From contig NZ_CP049916.1 in the NCBI RefSeq assembly GCF_011578285.1, positions 2,666,001-2,730,000 on the forward strand: 64,000 nt of DNA, in the 5' to 3' direction. Below are positions 33,880 to 43,462 of the stretch, piece by piece; the first letter of the stretch is position 1; every line of letters begins with the position of its first letter. The DNA comes from Acinetobacter lanii (GTDB lineage Bacteria; Pseudomonadota; Gammaproteobacteria; Pseudomonadales; Moraxellaceae). The position numbers and the translations under genes were made by a program. The notes below the pieces were generated by a model. The model did not search any database. It saw nothing but the letters and a program-made list of their open reading frames with translations, and was not told where the DNA came from.

Positions 33880-35091
33880 ATGAAATTTTTCGCTCTCAAT
33901 TCATTACAATCATTATTTAGACGTTCGCAGTTCATCATTTTTGCCATTACTTTCCTAATTTGCACTTTAACTTTTGCATCGATTTCGATTTTTACAGTGA
34001 AATCCTATGCCAAACAAAATTTACAATTGATTAGTCGCACCGTAGCTGAGCGTGTGCAACCTGCATTGGTGTTCCAAGATCAAACCACAATTTCACAAAT
34101 TATCCGTGAATATACCGAACAGCACTCTGTACGCCTGATTGAAATTAACAACAATAAAGGTGAACTACTGTCTAAAAGCGTGAAAGACATTGAGCATTAC
34201 TCCACCCTGCAAAATGCATTTGATTGGTTTTTCTTTAAAGAACCAATTCATGTGCAGGTTGATCACAATGGTCAAGATGTCGGTGAAGTGGTTCTTTATG
34301 GCAGTTCTAATGACATTGTTATCTTCGTGGTCAAAATCTTTTTAGGACTGTTGCTGGGCATGTTATTTATGTTGTTTGCACTGTGGTGGTCGGTCAGCTC
34401 AACTTATCAACACATTATGAATGCAATCACACCGATCATGCATATTGCGCGTATGGTCAGTAATCAGAAGGCATATAACTTACGTTTCCCGCAAAATAAT
34501 ATTAAAGAATTTGACCAACTCAACACGGTATTCAACCAACTGCTAGAAGAAATTCAATCTTGGCATAATCACCTGCAAAATCAGAATTCAGAACTGACCC
34601 ATCAAGTACAGCATGATGATTTAACCCAACTCCCCAATCGTAATTATTTTTATCAGCAGTTATTTGAAGTCTTTGATCAACCCGATACCCGCAAACAAGC
34701 TGCACTGATTTTTATTGATAATAATAACTTTAAAGGCATCAATGACAATTATGGTCACTTGGTTGGCGATGAAGTATTGAAAGAAATGGCAAAGCGTTTA
34801 AAACAAAATACCCGTCAATCTGATTTTGTGGCGCGTTTAAGCGGTGATGAATTTGCCATTATTTTAAAATCGGTTCAGCAAGTGGAAAATTTAATTCTCA
34901 TTGCAGAAAACCTGATTAAATGCTGTCAACAACCTCTGCAATATAAGGATCAAGAGGTTCATTTTAGTTTCAGTATTGGCATAGCCATTGCAAATGAAGC
35001 ACAAAGTCCTGAAGACCTCATTTCAAGAGCAGATCAGGCCATGTATAAAGCAAAAACCTTAAAACACCATTGGTTCATTTATCACGCCTAA
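33880..35091 (+). CDS. yfiN: Diguanylate cyclase YfiN (TpbB/DgcN-like), SGDEF type
   Basis: This is a 403-residue membrane enzyme that makes cyclic di-GMP. Order: a membrane helix at about 18-40, a periplasmic CHASE8-type domain, a second helix at about 145-170, a HAMP linker to about 225, then a GGDEF domain. The catalytic motif is SGDEF at 321-325, a variant known in some active cyclases. The allosteric I-site R312-x-x-D315 stands five residues before it. The start is preceded by AGGAGTAAGG and lies 5 bases after yfiR. By family, YfiR represses it through the periplasmic part. Confidence 0.88.
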   Translation: MKFFALNSLQSLFRRSQFIIFAITFLICTLTFASISIFTVKSYAKQNLQLISRTVAERVQPALVFQDQTTISQIIREYTEQHSVRLIEINNNKGELLSKSVKDIEHYSTLQNAFDWFFFKEPIHVQVDHNGQDVGEVVLYGSSNDIVIFVVKIFLGLLLGMLFMLFALWWSVSSTYQHIMNAITPIMHIARMVSNQKAYNLRFPQNNIKEFDQLNTVFNQLLEEIQSWHNHLQNQNSELTHQVQHDDLTQLPNRNYFYQQLFEVFDQPDTRKQAALIFIDNNNFKGINDNYGHLVGDEVLKEMAKRLKQNTRQSDFVARLSGDEFAIILKSVQQVENLILIAENLIKCCQQPLQYKDQEVHFSFSIGIAIANEAQSPEDLISRADQAMYKAKTLKHHWFIYHA

Positions 35092-35110
35092 TATAGGAAG
35101 GGATTAAGAG

Positions 35111-35590
35111 ATGTTAATTAAAAACTTTAAAATCGTTTTGATGGGGTTGTTTTGTGTCGTTTTAACTGGCTGCCTGAGCATGGGTGGACTCAGTCATAAA
35201 CAAGTCAAAATGTTAAAACAACAAGGTTTTGTACAAACTGAGGAAGGCTGGAGTTTGGGGCTACCGGAACGTCTATTGTTTGATTTTAATGAAGCTGAGA
35301 TTTCGAACCAAAAGCAAGCAGAGCTGACTAAATTGGCAGGCCAACTACACAAATACAAACTCAATAAAGTCCGGATCGTGGGCCATACTGACAGTGTGGG
35401 TAATCCTGAATACAATTTAAAACTTTCTGAAAAACGCGCACAGAGCGTGGCTCAGGTGTTTCAATCCAATCAATTCTTACCAAGCAACATTCAAATCGTG
35501 GGTAAAGGTTCAACACAACCGATTAATCAAGCAGACACTGAAGAAGCACGTGCTGAAAATCGACGTGTGGCTGTGATCATTGTTCCTTAA
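35111..35590 (+). CDS. yfiB: YfiB-like OmpA-family lipoprotein
   Basis: The 159-residue protein has a lipobox ending LTGC (C21) followed by Leu-Ser, so outer-membrane anchoring is likely. The OmpA C-terminal peptidoglycan-binding motif is visible as IVGHTDSVGNPEYN and SEKRAQSVA, with the ligand-binding Asp and Arg. In P. aeruginosa YfiB sequesters YfiR at the envelope and so releases YfiN. The order R-N-B here matches that module. A terminator follows. Confidence 0.85.
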   Translation: MLIKNFKIVLMGLFCVVLTGCLSMGGLSHKQVKMLKQQGFVQTEEGWSLGLPERLLFDFNEAEISNQKQAELTKLAGQLHKYKLNKVRIVGHTDSVGNPEYNLKLSEKRAQSVAQVFQSNQFLPSNIQIVGKGSTQPINQADTEEARAENRRVAVIIVP

Positions 35591-35630
35591 TGCATGATTT
35601 AAGATAAAATCCAGAAATATGATAGACATA

Positions 35631-35658
35631 AAAAAAGATCCTATTGAGGATCTTTTTT
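35631..35658 (+). terminator. Terminator of yfiRNB
   Basis: A 12-base perfect inverted repeat (aaaaaagatcct/aggatctttttt, loop attg) with a following T-run. Confidence 0.87.
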
Positions 35659-35704
35659 TTGGCCAATATTTAAGTTTTTATAATCTTTACTAAATTTTAG
35701 GCAT

Positions 35705-35725
35705 AAAAAAACCGCCTCTAAGCGG
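35705..35725 (-). terminator. Terminator of the tRNA cluster
   Basis: Minus strand: a 4-5 pair stem (ccgc/gcgg) followed by seven U. It is short but well placed 46 bases after the last tRNA. Confidence 0.6.
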
Positions 35726-35770
35726 ATTATTTACTTTTTAAGCCTTAACATGTATTGCTTAAGCTTAAAA

Positions 35771-35847
35771 TGGTCGGAGCAGTAGGATTCGAACCTACGA
35801 CCCCCTGGTCCCAAACCAGGTGCGCTACCAAACTGCGCCATACTCCG
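35771..35847 (-). tRNA. tRNA-Pro(TGG), copy 1
   Basis: 77 bases with anticodon loop TTTGGGA, the TTCGA T-loop and an encoded CCA. It is identical to the copy at 36088-36164. Confidence 0.97.
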
Positions 35848-35849
35848 AG

Positions 35850-35926
35850 TGGGGTGGATGAAGGGGCTCGAACCCTCGACAACCGGAATCACAATCCGGG
35901 GCTCTACCAACTGAGCTACAACCACC
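35850..35926 (-). tRNA. tRNA-His(GTG)
   Basis: 77 bases including an encoded G-1 opposite C73, the tRNA-His identity element. The anticodon loop is TTGTGAT and CCA is encoded. The acceptor stem has one apparent U-U mismatch at pair 5-68. Only 2 bases separate it from tRNA-Pro copy 1. Confidence 0.96.
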
Positions 35927-35964
35927 ATAACAACATTTTAGATTCTACAATATCAAGCGACCGA

Positions 35965-36041
35965 TGGCGCGCCTGACAGGATTCGAACCTGTGACCATCC
36001 GCTTAGAAGGCGGATGCTCTATCCAACTGAGCTACAAGCGC
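35965..36041 (-). tRNA. tRNA-Arg(TCT)
   Basis: 77 bases; the anticodon loop is CTTCTAA and an encoded CCA closes the acceptor arm. Confidence 0.97.
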
Positions 36042-36087
36042 ATTACCGATGATGCTAGATCACTGGAAAACCTTTGCCTTGAAGAAT

Positions 36088-36164
36088 TGGTCGGAGCAGT
36101 AGGATTCGAACCTACGACCCCCTGGTCCCAAACCAGGTGCGCTACCAAACTGCGCCATACTCCG
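36088..36164 (-). tRNA. tRNA-Pro(TGG), copy 2
   Basis: 77 bases, the same sequence as the copy at 35771-35847. It is the first gene of the cluster, about 60 bases after the predicted promoter. Confidence 0.97.
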
Positions 36165-36225
36165 ATTCATCTCAGCTTTGGTACCGTTCAACTTATCTTT
36201 CGATGTATCGTTCGGTACGGTGTGC

Positions 36226-36254
36226 ATTCTAGGCGTGACGCGATGAGACGTCAA
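36226..36254 (-). promoter_or_regulatory. Promoter of the tRNA cluster
   Basis: Minus strand: TTGACG, exactly 17 bases, TAGAAT, followed by a G/C-containing start region. The sequence is close to consensus and correctly placed before tRNA-Pro copy 2. Confidence 0.75.
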
Positions 36255-36331
36255 CACCTATATTCAAAAAAACTTAAAAAAACCCATCAAGTGTATATTT
36301 ATCAAACATTTCAGACGATTTTTATACAAAT

Positions 36332-37399
36332 TTAAGGTTTTAAGTTGGCACTAAAGTTTAACATTCTGTCCAAAGGCATTTTTGCACGTTCAGCCAAAGC
36401 CGCATCTACGAATACTTCTTGATCAGATTTCTGCAAAACCTGTAAAATTCCGTCTAATTCGTTCATTGCCATCCATGGACAATGCGCACAAGAGCGACAA
36501 CTTGCCCCTTCTCCTGCGGTTGGCGCCTCAATTAAGGTCTTATTTGGCACCAATTGTTGCATTTTATAAAAAATACCGCGGTCGGTTGCTACAATGAGCG
36601 TTTCCTGCGGTAAATCTTGGGCTGCTTTGATCAGTTGAGAGGTGCTGCCCACCGCATCTGCAATCTCAATCACCGATTCTGGTGACTCAGGATGCACCAG
36701 AACCGCTGCATTGGGATAAAGCGCTTTCATTTGACTGATGCCACGGGCACGGAATTCTTCATGCACGATGCATGAACCATCCCAAAGCAACATGTCTGCA
36801 CCGGTTTTCTTTTGAATATAGCGCCCGAGATGCTGATCAGGTGCCCAAATAATCTTTTCACCTAGGCTATCGAGGTATTCAATAATTTCTACCGCACAGC
36901 TTGAAGTCACCACCCAATCGGCACGGGCTTTGACTGCTGCTGAGGTATTGGCATAGACCACCACGGTATAATCGGGATGTGCATCGCAAAAAGCTGTGAA
37001 TTCATCGACAGGACAACCAAGGTCTAAGGAACAGGTGGCCTCTAGCGTGGGCATTAATACTTTCTTTTCGGGCGATAAAATTTTTGAGGTCTCGCCCATA
37101 AATTTCACCCCTGCCACCACCAAGGTTTTGGCAGGATGGTCACGACCAAAACGTGCCATCTCCAAAGAATCTGACACGCATCCGCCGGTCAACTCTGCCA
37201 GCTCTTGTACTTCAGGGTCACAGTAATAATGCGCAACCAAGACTGCATTTTGTTTTTCGAGTTCCTGCTGAATGGCTTTGAATTTTTGTTGTTTGAGTTC
37301 CGGGCTAAGATGATGTGCTTTCATCTCACCCAGTTGATCTAAATGTGCTTGTACAATCGTTTTTGCATCGTTGGCAATTAAATTGGTTGCATCATTCAT
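36332..37399 (-). CDS. nadA: Quinolinate synthase NadA
   Basis: NadA condenses iminoaspartate with dihydroxyacetone phosphate to quinolinate in de novo NAD synthesis; it needs a [4Fe-4S] cluster. The 355-residue protein keeps the three cluster-binding regions: a cysteine in [13 protein letters not shown], one in [10 protein letters not shown], and CRSCAHCPW near the C-terminus. It stands alone on the minus strand between the tRNA cluster and argJ, so it probably has its own promoter; a 12-base palindrome lies just upstream. Confidence 0.96.
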   Translation of the reverse strand: MNDATNLIANDAKTIVQAHLDQLGEMKAHHLSPELKQQKFKAIQQELEKQNAVLVAHYYCDPEVQELAELTGGCVSDSLEMARFGRDHPAKTLVVAGVKFMGETSKILSPEKKVLMPTLEATCSLDLGCPVDEFTAFCDAHPDYTVVVYANTSAAVKARADWVVTSSCAVEIIEYLDSLGEKIIWAPDQHLGRYIQKKTGADMLLWDGSCIVHEEFRARGISQMKALYPNAAVLVHPESPESVIEIADAVGSTSQLIKAAQDLPQETLIVATDRGIFYKMQQLVPNKTLIEAPTAGEGASCRSCAHCPWMAMNELDGILQVLQKSDQEVFVDAALAERAKMPLDRMLNFSANLKP

Positions 37400-37414
37400 A
37401 CGCTATATCTCTAT

Positions 37415-37426
37415 CCTAAGCTTAGG
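37415..37426. promoter_or_regulatory. 12-base palindrome before nadA
   Basis: CCTAAGCTTAGG is a perfect palindrome 16-27 bases upstream of the nadA start. It could be an operator or part of the leader; no known regulator is matched. Confidence 0.25.
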
Positions 37427-37536
37427 CGCTTTCCATTAGAATTTAAAAAATTAATAAATAACGAACATCAAAAGTAAAAACTGAATCAAAATGGCATCAT
37501 GCTTTTTTGACCAAGTATTAAAATAAAACGATAAAA

Positions 37537-37555
37537 AAGCCTCACGAGGAGGCTT
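37537..37555 (-). terminator. Terminator after argJ
   Basis: Minus strand: a 7-base stem (aagcctc/gaggctt, loop of five) followed by U-rich sequence, 9 bases after the argJ stop. Confidence 0.8.
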
Positions 37556-37563
37556 CTTCTTTA

Positions 37564-38784
37564 TCAGGAACGATAATCTGCATTGATTTTGACATAGTCA
37601 TAAGACAGGTCACAGGTATAGACCGTATCTTTGGCCTCACCACGCCCCAAATCAACACGAATAGTGATTTCAGGCTGTGCCATCACTTGAGCACCCGCTT
37701 CTTCGGTATAGTCTTCTGCTGCGCCACCATCTTTACAGATTTGCACCTCATCCAACCACACTTGGATTTTTTCAACATCTAAATCGGGTACACCGGCATA
37801 ACCAATCGCAGCCAAAATACGCCCCCAGTTTGGATCAGAAGCAAAGAATGCGGTTTTAACCAATGGCGAATGGGCAATGCTATAGGCAATATCACAACAT
37901 TCTTGGGTGTTGGCACCACCTTCAACGCTCACGGTCATAAACTTGGTTGCACCCTCACCGTCACGTACAATCAGCTGTGCGAGGCGTTTCATCACACGGG
38001 TCAATACATCAAGTACCGTGCCAAAGCGCACATCGTTTTGTGTCGCAATTTCGGCCCCACCCGCTTGACCGGTGGCTGCAAAAATACAAGAGTCATTGGT
38101 TGAGGTATCACCATCTATGGTAATACGGTTGAACGACTGATTAACTGCAATATTTAACAACTGTTGAACCAACGGACGTGCAATTGGGGCATCGGTTGCT
38201 ACAAAGCCAAGCATGGTCGCCATATTTGGACGAATCATGCCTGCACCTTTAGAGATACCGGTCATGGTATAGGTTACGCCATCCAGCTCAAACTGCTCAG
38301 ATGCACCTTTAGGTAAAGTATCAGTGGTCATGATGCCTGATGCAGCGATTGCCCAAGCATCATCATTTAATGTGTCTAAAGCGGGTTGTAAGCCTGCGGT
38401 TAGGCGATCAATTGGCAGTTGCTCACCAATCACCCCTGTAGAGAATGGAAGAATTTCTGAAGCTTGTACGCCTGTTAATTCAGCTAATTTTGCACACGTG
38501 GTTTCAGCATTCGCCATACCAGTTTTGCCTGTACCTGCATTGGCATTACCGGTATTGATGACCAAGTAGCGCGGATTGGTAATTGCTAAATGTGCTTTTG
38601 AAATATGTACTGGCGCTGCACAGAACGCATTCTGGGTGAATACACCCGCCACATTGGTGCCTTGAGCAAATTCAAATACAACTAAATCACGTCGATTGGG
38701 ATAACGTAAATACGCTTCTGCCGAGCCAATTTTTACACCCTGTACCACATGCATCTGTGGCATTGTTACGTCACCCACCGCCAT
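37564..38784 (-). CDS. argJ: Bifunctional ornithine acetyltransferase / N-acetylglutamate synthase ArgJ
   Basis: ArgJ transfers the acetyl group from N-acetylornithine to glutamate, recycling it in arginine synthesis; bifunctional forms can also use acetyl-CoA. The 406-residue precursor self-cleaves at a conserved Ala-Thr; here it is the [13 protein letters not shown] segment, with Thr as the new N-terminal nucleophile. [10 protein letters not shown] and the C-terminal [12 protein letters not shown] are also typical. Whether it is mono- or bifunctional cannot be told from sequence. Confidence 0.95.
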   Translation of the reverse strand: MAVGDVTMPQMHVVQGVKIGSAEAYLRYPNRRDLVVFEFAQGTNVAGVFTQNAFCAAPVHISKAHLAITNPRYLVINTGNANAGTGKTGMANAETTCAKLAELTGVQASEILPFSTGVIGEQLPIDRLTAGLQPALDTLNDDAWAIAASGIMTTDTLPKGASEQFELDGVTYTMTGISKGAGMIRPNMATMLGFVATDAPIARPLVQQLLNIAVNQSFNRITIDGDTSTNDSCIFAATGQAGGAEIATQNDVRFGTVLDVLTRVMKRLAQLIVRDGEGATKFMTVSVEGGANTQECCDIAYSIAHSPLVKTAFFASDPNWGRILAAIGYAGVPDLDVEKIQVWLDEVQICKDGGAAEDYTEEAGAQVMAQPEITIRVDLGRGEAKDTVYTCDLSYDYVKINADYRS

Positions 38785-38900
38785 ATTTAAATGTCCGAAT
38801 TAGAATATAGGAGCAGACAGCTTATTAGAAAAACTCAGAAAAATCGAGTCAATAAAGGTCGTAGATGTAGCGCTGTGTTTCTTCATATTTTAAATACAAT

Positions 38901-38924
38901 AAAACCAGCACTTAGGCTGGTTTT
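38901..38924 (-). terminator. Terminator after the small exported protein gene
   Basis: A 9-base inverted repeat (aaaaccagc/gctggtttt, loop acttag) lies downstream of the gene at 38980-39318 and upstream of argJ. It should separate the two transcripts. Confidence 0.78.
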
Positions 38925-38979
38925 AGCATGGCATTTTAAATTGAATTTAACTCAATAAACTCAACACAAAAAGCACACA

Positions 38980-39318
38980 TTAGTTATTGTCAAGTAATGC
39001 TTTTTTGGCTTTTTCTTGGCTTGATGTCGACAAAGCTGGGTTGGTTGCCACAATACGATTCACTGTTTGTGGGGTTACCGCAGCAATTGCTGCTGTTTTT
39101 AATACAATTGGGCGACCTGCGGTATTGCCTAAATCATAACGAATACCAGTACGTGGGCTAATCACTACTGTTGAGGCATTCACGACTTGCGCTTGAGCGG
39201 TTGCAGTACCAGTTGCTGCTTGGACTTTATCCACGGTCGTGGTTTGTGGAGTGCTTGCGAAAACGAGCGTTGGCAAAGCAAAAGAGATGATGCTTAATGT
39301 TTTTAATAATTTTTTCAT
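38980..39318 (-). CDS. Small exported protein, unknown function
   Basis: From the ATG at 39318 the product is 112 residues with a clear signal peptide (MKKLLKTLSIISFALPTLVF, cleavage near FAS). The mature part is low in charge and rich in Ala, Thr and Val. It contains ISPRTGIRYDLGNTAGRPIV, which reads like one conserved patch, but I do not recognise the family. A start 24 bases upstream is in frame but would place residues before the signal peptide. It is flanked by its own terminator and by the secA terminator, so it is monocistronic. Confidence 0.72.
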   Translation of the reverse strand: MKKLLKTLSIISFALPTLVFASTPQTTTVDKVQAATGTATAQAQVVNASTVVISPRTGIRYDLGNTAGRPIVLKTAAIAAVTPQTVNRIVATNPALSTSSQEKAKKALLDNN

Positions 39319-39419
39319 GTTCGTTCCAGAAGTTTCAATCATGTCAAGTAAATACCATTAAGTGCTGGTCTTGGCAATCTCTATTCACAGTTAAACGATG
39401 AGTTGGCTACAAAGCATAA

Positions 39420-39447
39420 AAAAAGCAGAACCGAAGTTCTGCTTTTT
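39420..39447. terminator. Terminator after secA
   Basis: A 12-base perfect inverted repeat (aaaaagcagaac/gttctgcttttt, loop cgaa) 38 bases past the secA stop, U-rich on the minus strand. Confidence 0.87.
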
Positions 39448-39484
39448 GATCAAGTCATTGATTGCTTGGTTAAATCATGCTTGA

Positions 39485-42202
39485 TTAAATTTTTCCGTGA
39501 CACTGTTTGTATTTCAGACCTGAACCACATGGGCAAGGTGCATTACGGCTTTCTGGCGGTGTAAAGGTCGCTTGAGCTAAGTCCACTTGATTGTCTTGAT
39601 CAACCGTTGCCTCACCCGTTAAGCCATCCACTTCAGCATGTGATAAAGACAACTGCATCGCTTCAGCTTGTGCCAATTGTTGCGCTTCCATTTCTGCCAA
39701 TTCTTCAGCCGTTGGGACACGTACCAAAGATAGATCCGTCACCACATCAGATTTGATCACTGCAAGCATATTTACAAATAAGTTAAAGGCTTCTTTTTTG
39801 TATTCTTGCTCAGGATTCTTCTGTGCATAGCCACGTAAATGAATCCCTTGACGTAGGTAATCCATCGCAGCCAAATGCTCTTTCCAATGACGGTCTAAAG
39901 AACTGAGCATAAAGTTACGCTCAAGCACGGCAGCCGACTCAGGGCCCATTTGCTCACGACGCGCACGGTAGCGCTGCAACACTTCATCGGTGATCCGTTC
40001 AATCAAGGCTTCTTCATCTAAACGACGATCATCACGTAGCCATTGGTCGATCGGTAAATCGATGCCTAAATCAGTACGAAGTGCTTGTTCTAAACCTTCG
40101 ATGTCCCATTGGTCATGAATCGACTCAGGTGGAATATAAGTTTCAATCAGGCCTTTCATTACTTCACGATGCATTTGCTCGATATATTCTTGCAAAGTGC
40201 TTTCAGCCAACACTTCATCACGTTGTGAATAAATGATCTTACGTTGTTCGTTGTTGACGTCATCGTATTTCAACAAGTTCTTACGAATGTCAAAGTTACG
40301 TGCTTCAACTTTGCGCTGTGCATTTTCAATTGAGCGTGACACCATTTTGTGTTCAATCGCTTCATCTTCTTGCAAGCCCATCGCGCGCATCATACCCACA
40401 ACACGATCGCCTGCGAAAATACGCATTAAGTCATCTTCTAGTGACAAGAAGAAACGTGATACACCTGGGTCACCTTGACGACCGGCACGACCACGCAGCT
40501 GATTGTCAATACGACGAGATTCGTGACGCTCAGAACCAATAATATGTAGACCACCTGAATCTAATACCATTTGGTTGTTCTGTTCCCACTCTGCGCGTAA
40601 ACGTGCTTCGTCCTCTGCGGTTGGATTTTCAATTTTAGCCAGTTTAGCTTTCCAGTTACCACCGAGCAAAATATCGGTACCACGACCTGCCATATTGGTC
40701 GCAATAGTCACCGCACGAGGTGAACCGGCTTGCGCAATAATATCGGCTTCACGTTCATGTTGCTTGGCGTTCAGAACCTCATGGAAGATGCCCGCTTCTT
40801 TCAATTTATCAGACAAGATTTCAGACGCTTCAATGGTTGCGGTACCAATCAAGATCGGCGCCACACCCGCTTCATGAATTTTCTTAATTTCTTCAATAAT
40901 CGCGTTGTATTTACCATTACGGTTTAAGTAAATTAAATCGTTTTGGTCATTACGAATCATAGGACGATGGGTTGGAATCAACACCACGTCTAAACCATAA
41001 ATTTCGTTCATTTCAGCAGCTTCAGTGTCTGCTGTACCCGTCATGCCCGATAATTTTTTGTATAAACGGAAATAGTTCTGGAAAGTTGTGGTTGCCAATG
41101 TTTGGTTTTCAGGTTGAATTTCCAAACCTTCTTTGGCTTCAACCGCTTGATGTAAACCTTCAGACCAACGACGACCCGGCATGGTACGACCGGTATTTTC
41201 ATCGACAATCACCACTTCGCCATCGTGAATGATGTATTGCACATTACGTTGATACAAATAGTGCGCACGGATTGCAGCAGTCACATGGTGAACCAAGTTG
41301 AGGTTGGCCGCTGAATATAAGCTTTCCCCTTCAGCGAGCAAGCCCATCGCAATCAGTTCAGCTTCAACGGCTTCAAAACCGGCTTCGGTAATTTCAACAG
41401 AACGTTGTTTTTCATCAATCCAGAAATGACCGCCATCTGCGACTTTTTCTTCTTTCTGTGCACGCAATTTTGGCGGAATGGCATTGATCGCAGCATAGAG
41501 CTGCGATGAATCTTCACTTTGCCCTGAAATAATCAATGGGGTACGTGCTTCATCGATCAAGATTGAATCGACCTCATCGATAATCGCATAGACTAAACCA
41601 CGTTGTTTCTTCTCAGCCAGAGAGAACACCATGTTGTCACGTAGGTAGTCAAAACCAAATTCGTTGTTGGTCCCGTAAGTGATATCCGCACGGTACGCTT
41701 CTGCTTTCTCGTTCGGCGCTTGCATCGAATAAATCACACCAACGCTTAAGCCTAAGAACTCGTACAAAGGACGGTTCAATTCGGCATCACGCTGTGCCAA
41801 GTAGTCATTCACGGTAATCACGTGAACGCCTTGCTCACTGATCGCGTTAAGATACACAGCCAAAGTACCCATCAGGGTTTTACCTTCACCAGTACGCATC
41901 TCTGCGATTTTACCTTCATGTAAGGTAATACCACCGATCAACTGGACGTCGTAGTGACGCATCCCCATAATACGTTTACCCGCTTCACGGCAGACCGCAA
42001 AGGCTTCAGGCAACAACTGATCTAGACTCGCGCCTTTTTTATATCGTTGTTTGAATTCTTCGGTTTTTGCAGATAAGTCTGCATCACTTAATGCAGATAT
42101 CGTCGGCTCGAGCGCATTGATCTTCTCGACAATTTTACGCATACGCTTAAGTTCGCGCTCGTTTTTAGTACCGAAGATTCCTCCGATCAGACTTGCCAAC
42201 AT
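39485..42202 (-). CDS. secA: Preprotein translocase ATPase SecA
   Basis: SecA drives unfolded precursors through SecYEG. The reading from the ATG at 42202 ([18 protein letters not shown]) gives 905 residues, the usual length. An in-frame extension up to 42301 is not conserved-looking. Walker A is MRTGEGKTL, the helicase motif II region is [17 protein letters not shown], and [10 protein letters not shown] is present. The C-terminus ends in the zinc-binding SEC-C motif [14 protein letters not shown] used to contact SecB. Confidence 0.97.
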   Translation of the reverse strand: MLASLIGGIFGTKNERELKRMRKIVEKINALEPTISALSDADLSAKTEEFKQRYKKGASLDQLLPEAFAVCREAGKRIMGMRHYDVQLIGGITLHEGKIAEMRTGEGKTLMGTLAVYLNAISEQGVHVITVNDYLAQRDAELNRPLYEFLGLSVGVIYSMQAPNEKAEAYRADITYGTNNEFGFDYLRDNMVFSLAEKKQRGLVYAIIDEVDSILIDEARTPLIISGQSEDSSQLYAAINAIPPKLRAQKEEKVADGGHFWIDEKQRSVEITEAGFEAVEAELIAMGLLAEGESLYSAANLNLVHHVTAAIRAHYLYQRNVQYIIHDGEVVIVDENTGRTMPGRRWSEGLHQAVEAKEGLEIQPENQTLATTTFQNYFRLYKKLSGMTGTADTEAAEMNEIYGLDVVLIPTHRPMIRNDQNDLIYLNRNGKYNAIIEEIKKIHEAGVAPILIGTATIEASEILSDKLKEAGIFHEVLNAKQHEREADIIAQAGSPRAVTIATNMAGRGTDILLGGNWKAKLAKIENPTAEDEARLRAEWEQNNQMVLDSGGLHIIGSERHESRRIDNQLRGRAGRQGDPGVSRFFLSLEDDLMRIFAGDRVVGMMRAMGLQEDEAIEHKMVSRSIENAQRKVEARNFDIRKNLLKYDDVNNEQRKIIYSQRDEVLAESTLQEYIEQMHREVMKGLIETYIPPESIHDQWDIEGLEQALRTDLGIDLPIDQWLRDDRRLDEEALIERITDEVLQRYRARREQMGPESAAVLERNFMLSSLDRHWKEHLAAMDYLRQGIHLRGYAQKNPEQEYKKEAFNLFVNMLAVIKSDVVTDLSLVRVPTAEELAEMEAQQLAQAEAMQLSLSHAEVDGLTGEATVDQDNQVDLAQATFTPPESRNAPCPCGSGLKYKQCHGKI

Positions 42203-42538
42203 GTATAGACTCTCTAAAACTTGCTTATTAAAAAATAATTTTTTCTCAGACGTTATTATGGTGCTAGAAATCTGAAGTACAAGGGTTTTAAACAAAAGCA
42301 TTCAAATTTTTCTGACCAATGCCTTAACGACGTATCCGTGACGGCGAATTAATGTAGCAAATTTAACCGATCTATAGATAGTTGATTCTTATCAAACTCT
42401 TGATTTTTTATCGTTTAATCTGGTTCTTTATTCTCATAATTCATAAAGAAATATAAAAACACTATTTTTAATTCTAAATAAATTCACGCATATTCGATGC
42501 ACAGACAGAATAACGATCAAATAAAAGAGGCTTAGACA
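42203..42538. other. Divergent region between secA and the peroxiredoxin gene
   Basis: 336 AT-rich bases without a credible gene. It should hold both promoters. I looked for an OxyR-type site (ATAG/CTAT spacing) upstream of the peroxiredoxin and did not find a convincing one. Confidence 0.6.
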
Positions 42539-43180
42539 ATGACACTACGTTTAGGGGATATTGCCCCCGATTTTCAACAAGATTCAAGCTTGGGAACCAT
42601 TCACTTTTATGATTTTTTAGGCGAGCATTGGGGAATTTTATTTTCACACCCTGCAGACTATACCCCGGTGTGTACTACTGAACTGGGCTTTACCGCCAAA
42701 CTTAAAGATGAATTTGAGAAACGTGGTGTTAAAGCGATTGCATTGTCTGTCGATGATGTGGAATCGCATCACGGTTGGATTAAAGACATCAATGAAACCC
42801 AACAGACTGAAGTCAATTTTCCCATTATTGCCGACCACGATCGTAAAGTATCAACCTTGTACGACTTCATTCATCCCAATGCCAGTGAAACTTCAACCGT
42901 ACGCTCGGTGGTGATTATTGCCCCCAATAAAAAAGTCCGTTTAACCCTGACTTATCCTGCCTCCACTGGTCGTAATTTCAATGAAATTTTACGGGTCATT
43001 GATTCACTGCAACTGACGGATCAGCATAAAGTCGCCACGCCTGCCAATTGGCAACATGGGGACGATGTGGTGATTGTGCCCGCATTAAAAGACGAAGCAG
43101 AAATTGCACAGCGTTTTCCAAAAGGCTATACCGCAGTGAAACCCTACTTACGTTTTACCGCACAACCTGAGATCCATTAA
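42539..43180 (+). CDS. 1-Cys peroxiredoxin (Prx6 type)
   Basis: The 213-residue protein has the peroxidatic cysteine C45 in HPADYTPVCTTELGF and no other cysteine, so it is a true 1-Cys enzyme with the extended C-terminal domain of the Prx6 group. It reduces hydrogen peroxide and organic peroxides in the cytoplasm; the reductant of bacterial members is often unknown. A GAGG ribosome site precedes the ATG. A double hairpin follows the gene. Confidence 0.9.
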   Translation: MTLRLGDIAPDFQQDSSLGTIHFYDFLGEHWGILFSHPADYTPVCTTELGFTAKLKDEFEKRGVKAIALSVDDVESHHGWIKDINETQQTEVNFPIIADHDRKVSTLYDFIHPNASETSTVRSVVIIAPNKKVRLTLTYPASTGRNFNEILRVIDSLQLTDQHKVATPANWQHGDDVVIVPALKDEAEIAQRFPKGYTAVKPYLRFTAQPEIH

Positions 43181-43287
43181 GTACTGTTTTATTTTCTTAA
43201 ATTCGACCACTGTACAAAGTTTAATTTAAAGATTTTTACAGTAAGCCTAAATACTGCTCCTGATTTTTTAACGCTTTTAAGCAACCC

Positions 43288-43321
43288 GATTCAAGACTTA
43301 TTTGACGAGCCGTCTTGAATC
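43288..43321 (+). other. Inverted repeat before the peroxiredoxin terminator
   Basis: A 10-base stem (gattcaagac/gtcttgaatc, 14-base loop) ends six bases before the terminator hairpin. It may stabilise the mRNA end or belong to a short transcript. Confidence 0.5.
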
Positions 43322-43326
43322 CCCCC

Positions 43327-43351
43327 GCCCATCTTCGGATGGGCTTTTTTT
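43327..43351 (+). terminator. Terminator with UUCG loop
   Basis: Stem gcccatc/gatgggc closed by TTCG, an extra-stable tetraloop, then seven T. Confidence 0.88.
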
Positions 43352-43462
43352 GGTCTAAATACGTCTTAAATCTCAGCATCTTGCACTAAAGCAATCTAGT
43401 AATAATCTTAAGATCCGCTATAACTACACATCAACAGCGTCATTGAAATTGAATCGTTAATC

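Noticed and set aside
35731..36335. Frames of 65-123 codons over the tRNA cluster
   Set aside because: They follow the tRNA sequences, which repeat, and give the same peptide twice; not genes.
42203..42538. Possible OxyR site upstream of the peroxiredoxin
   Set aside because: The CTATAGATAG stretch does not give the required four-part spacing.
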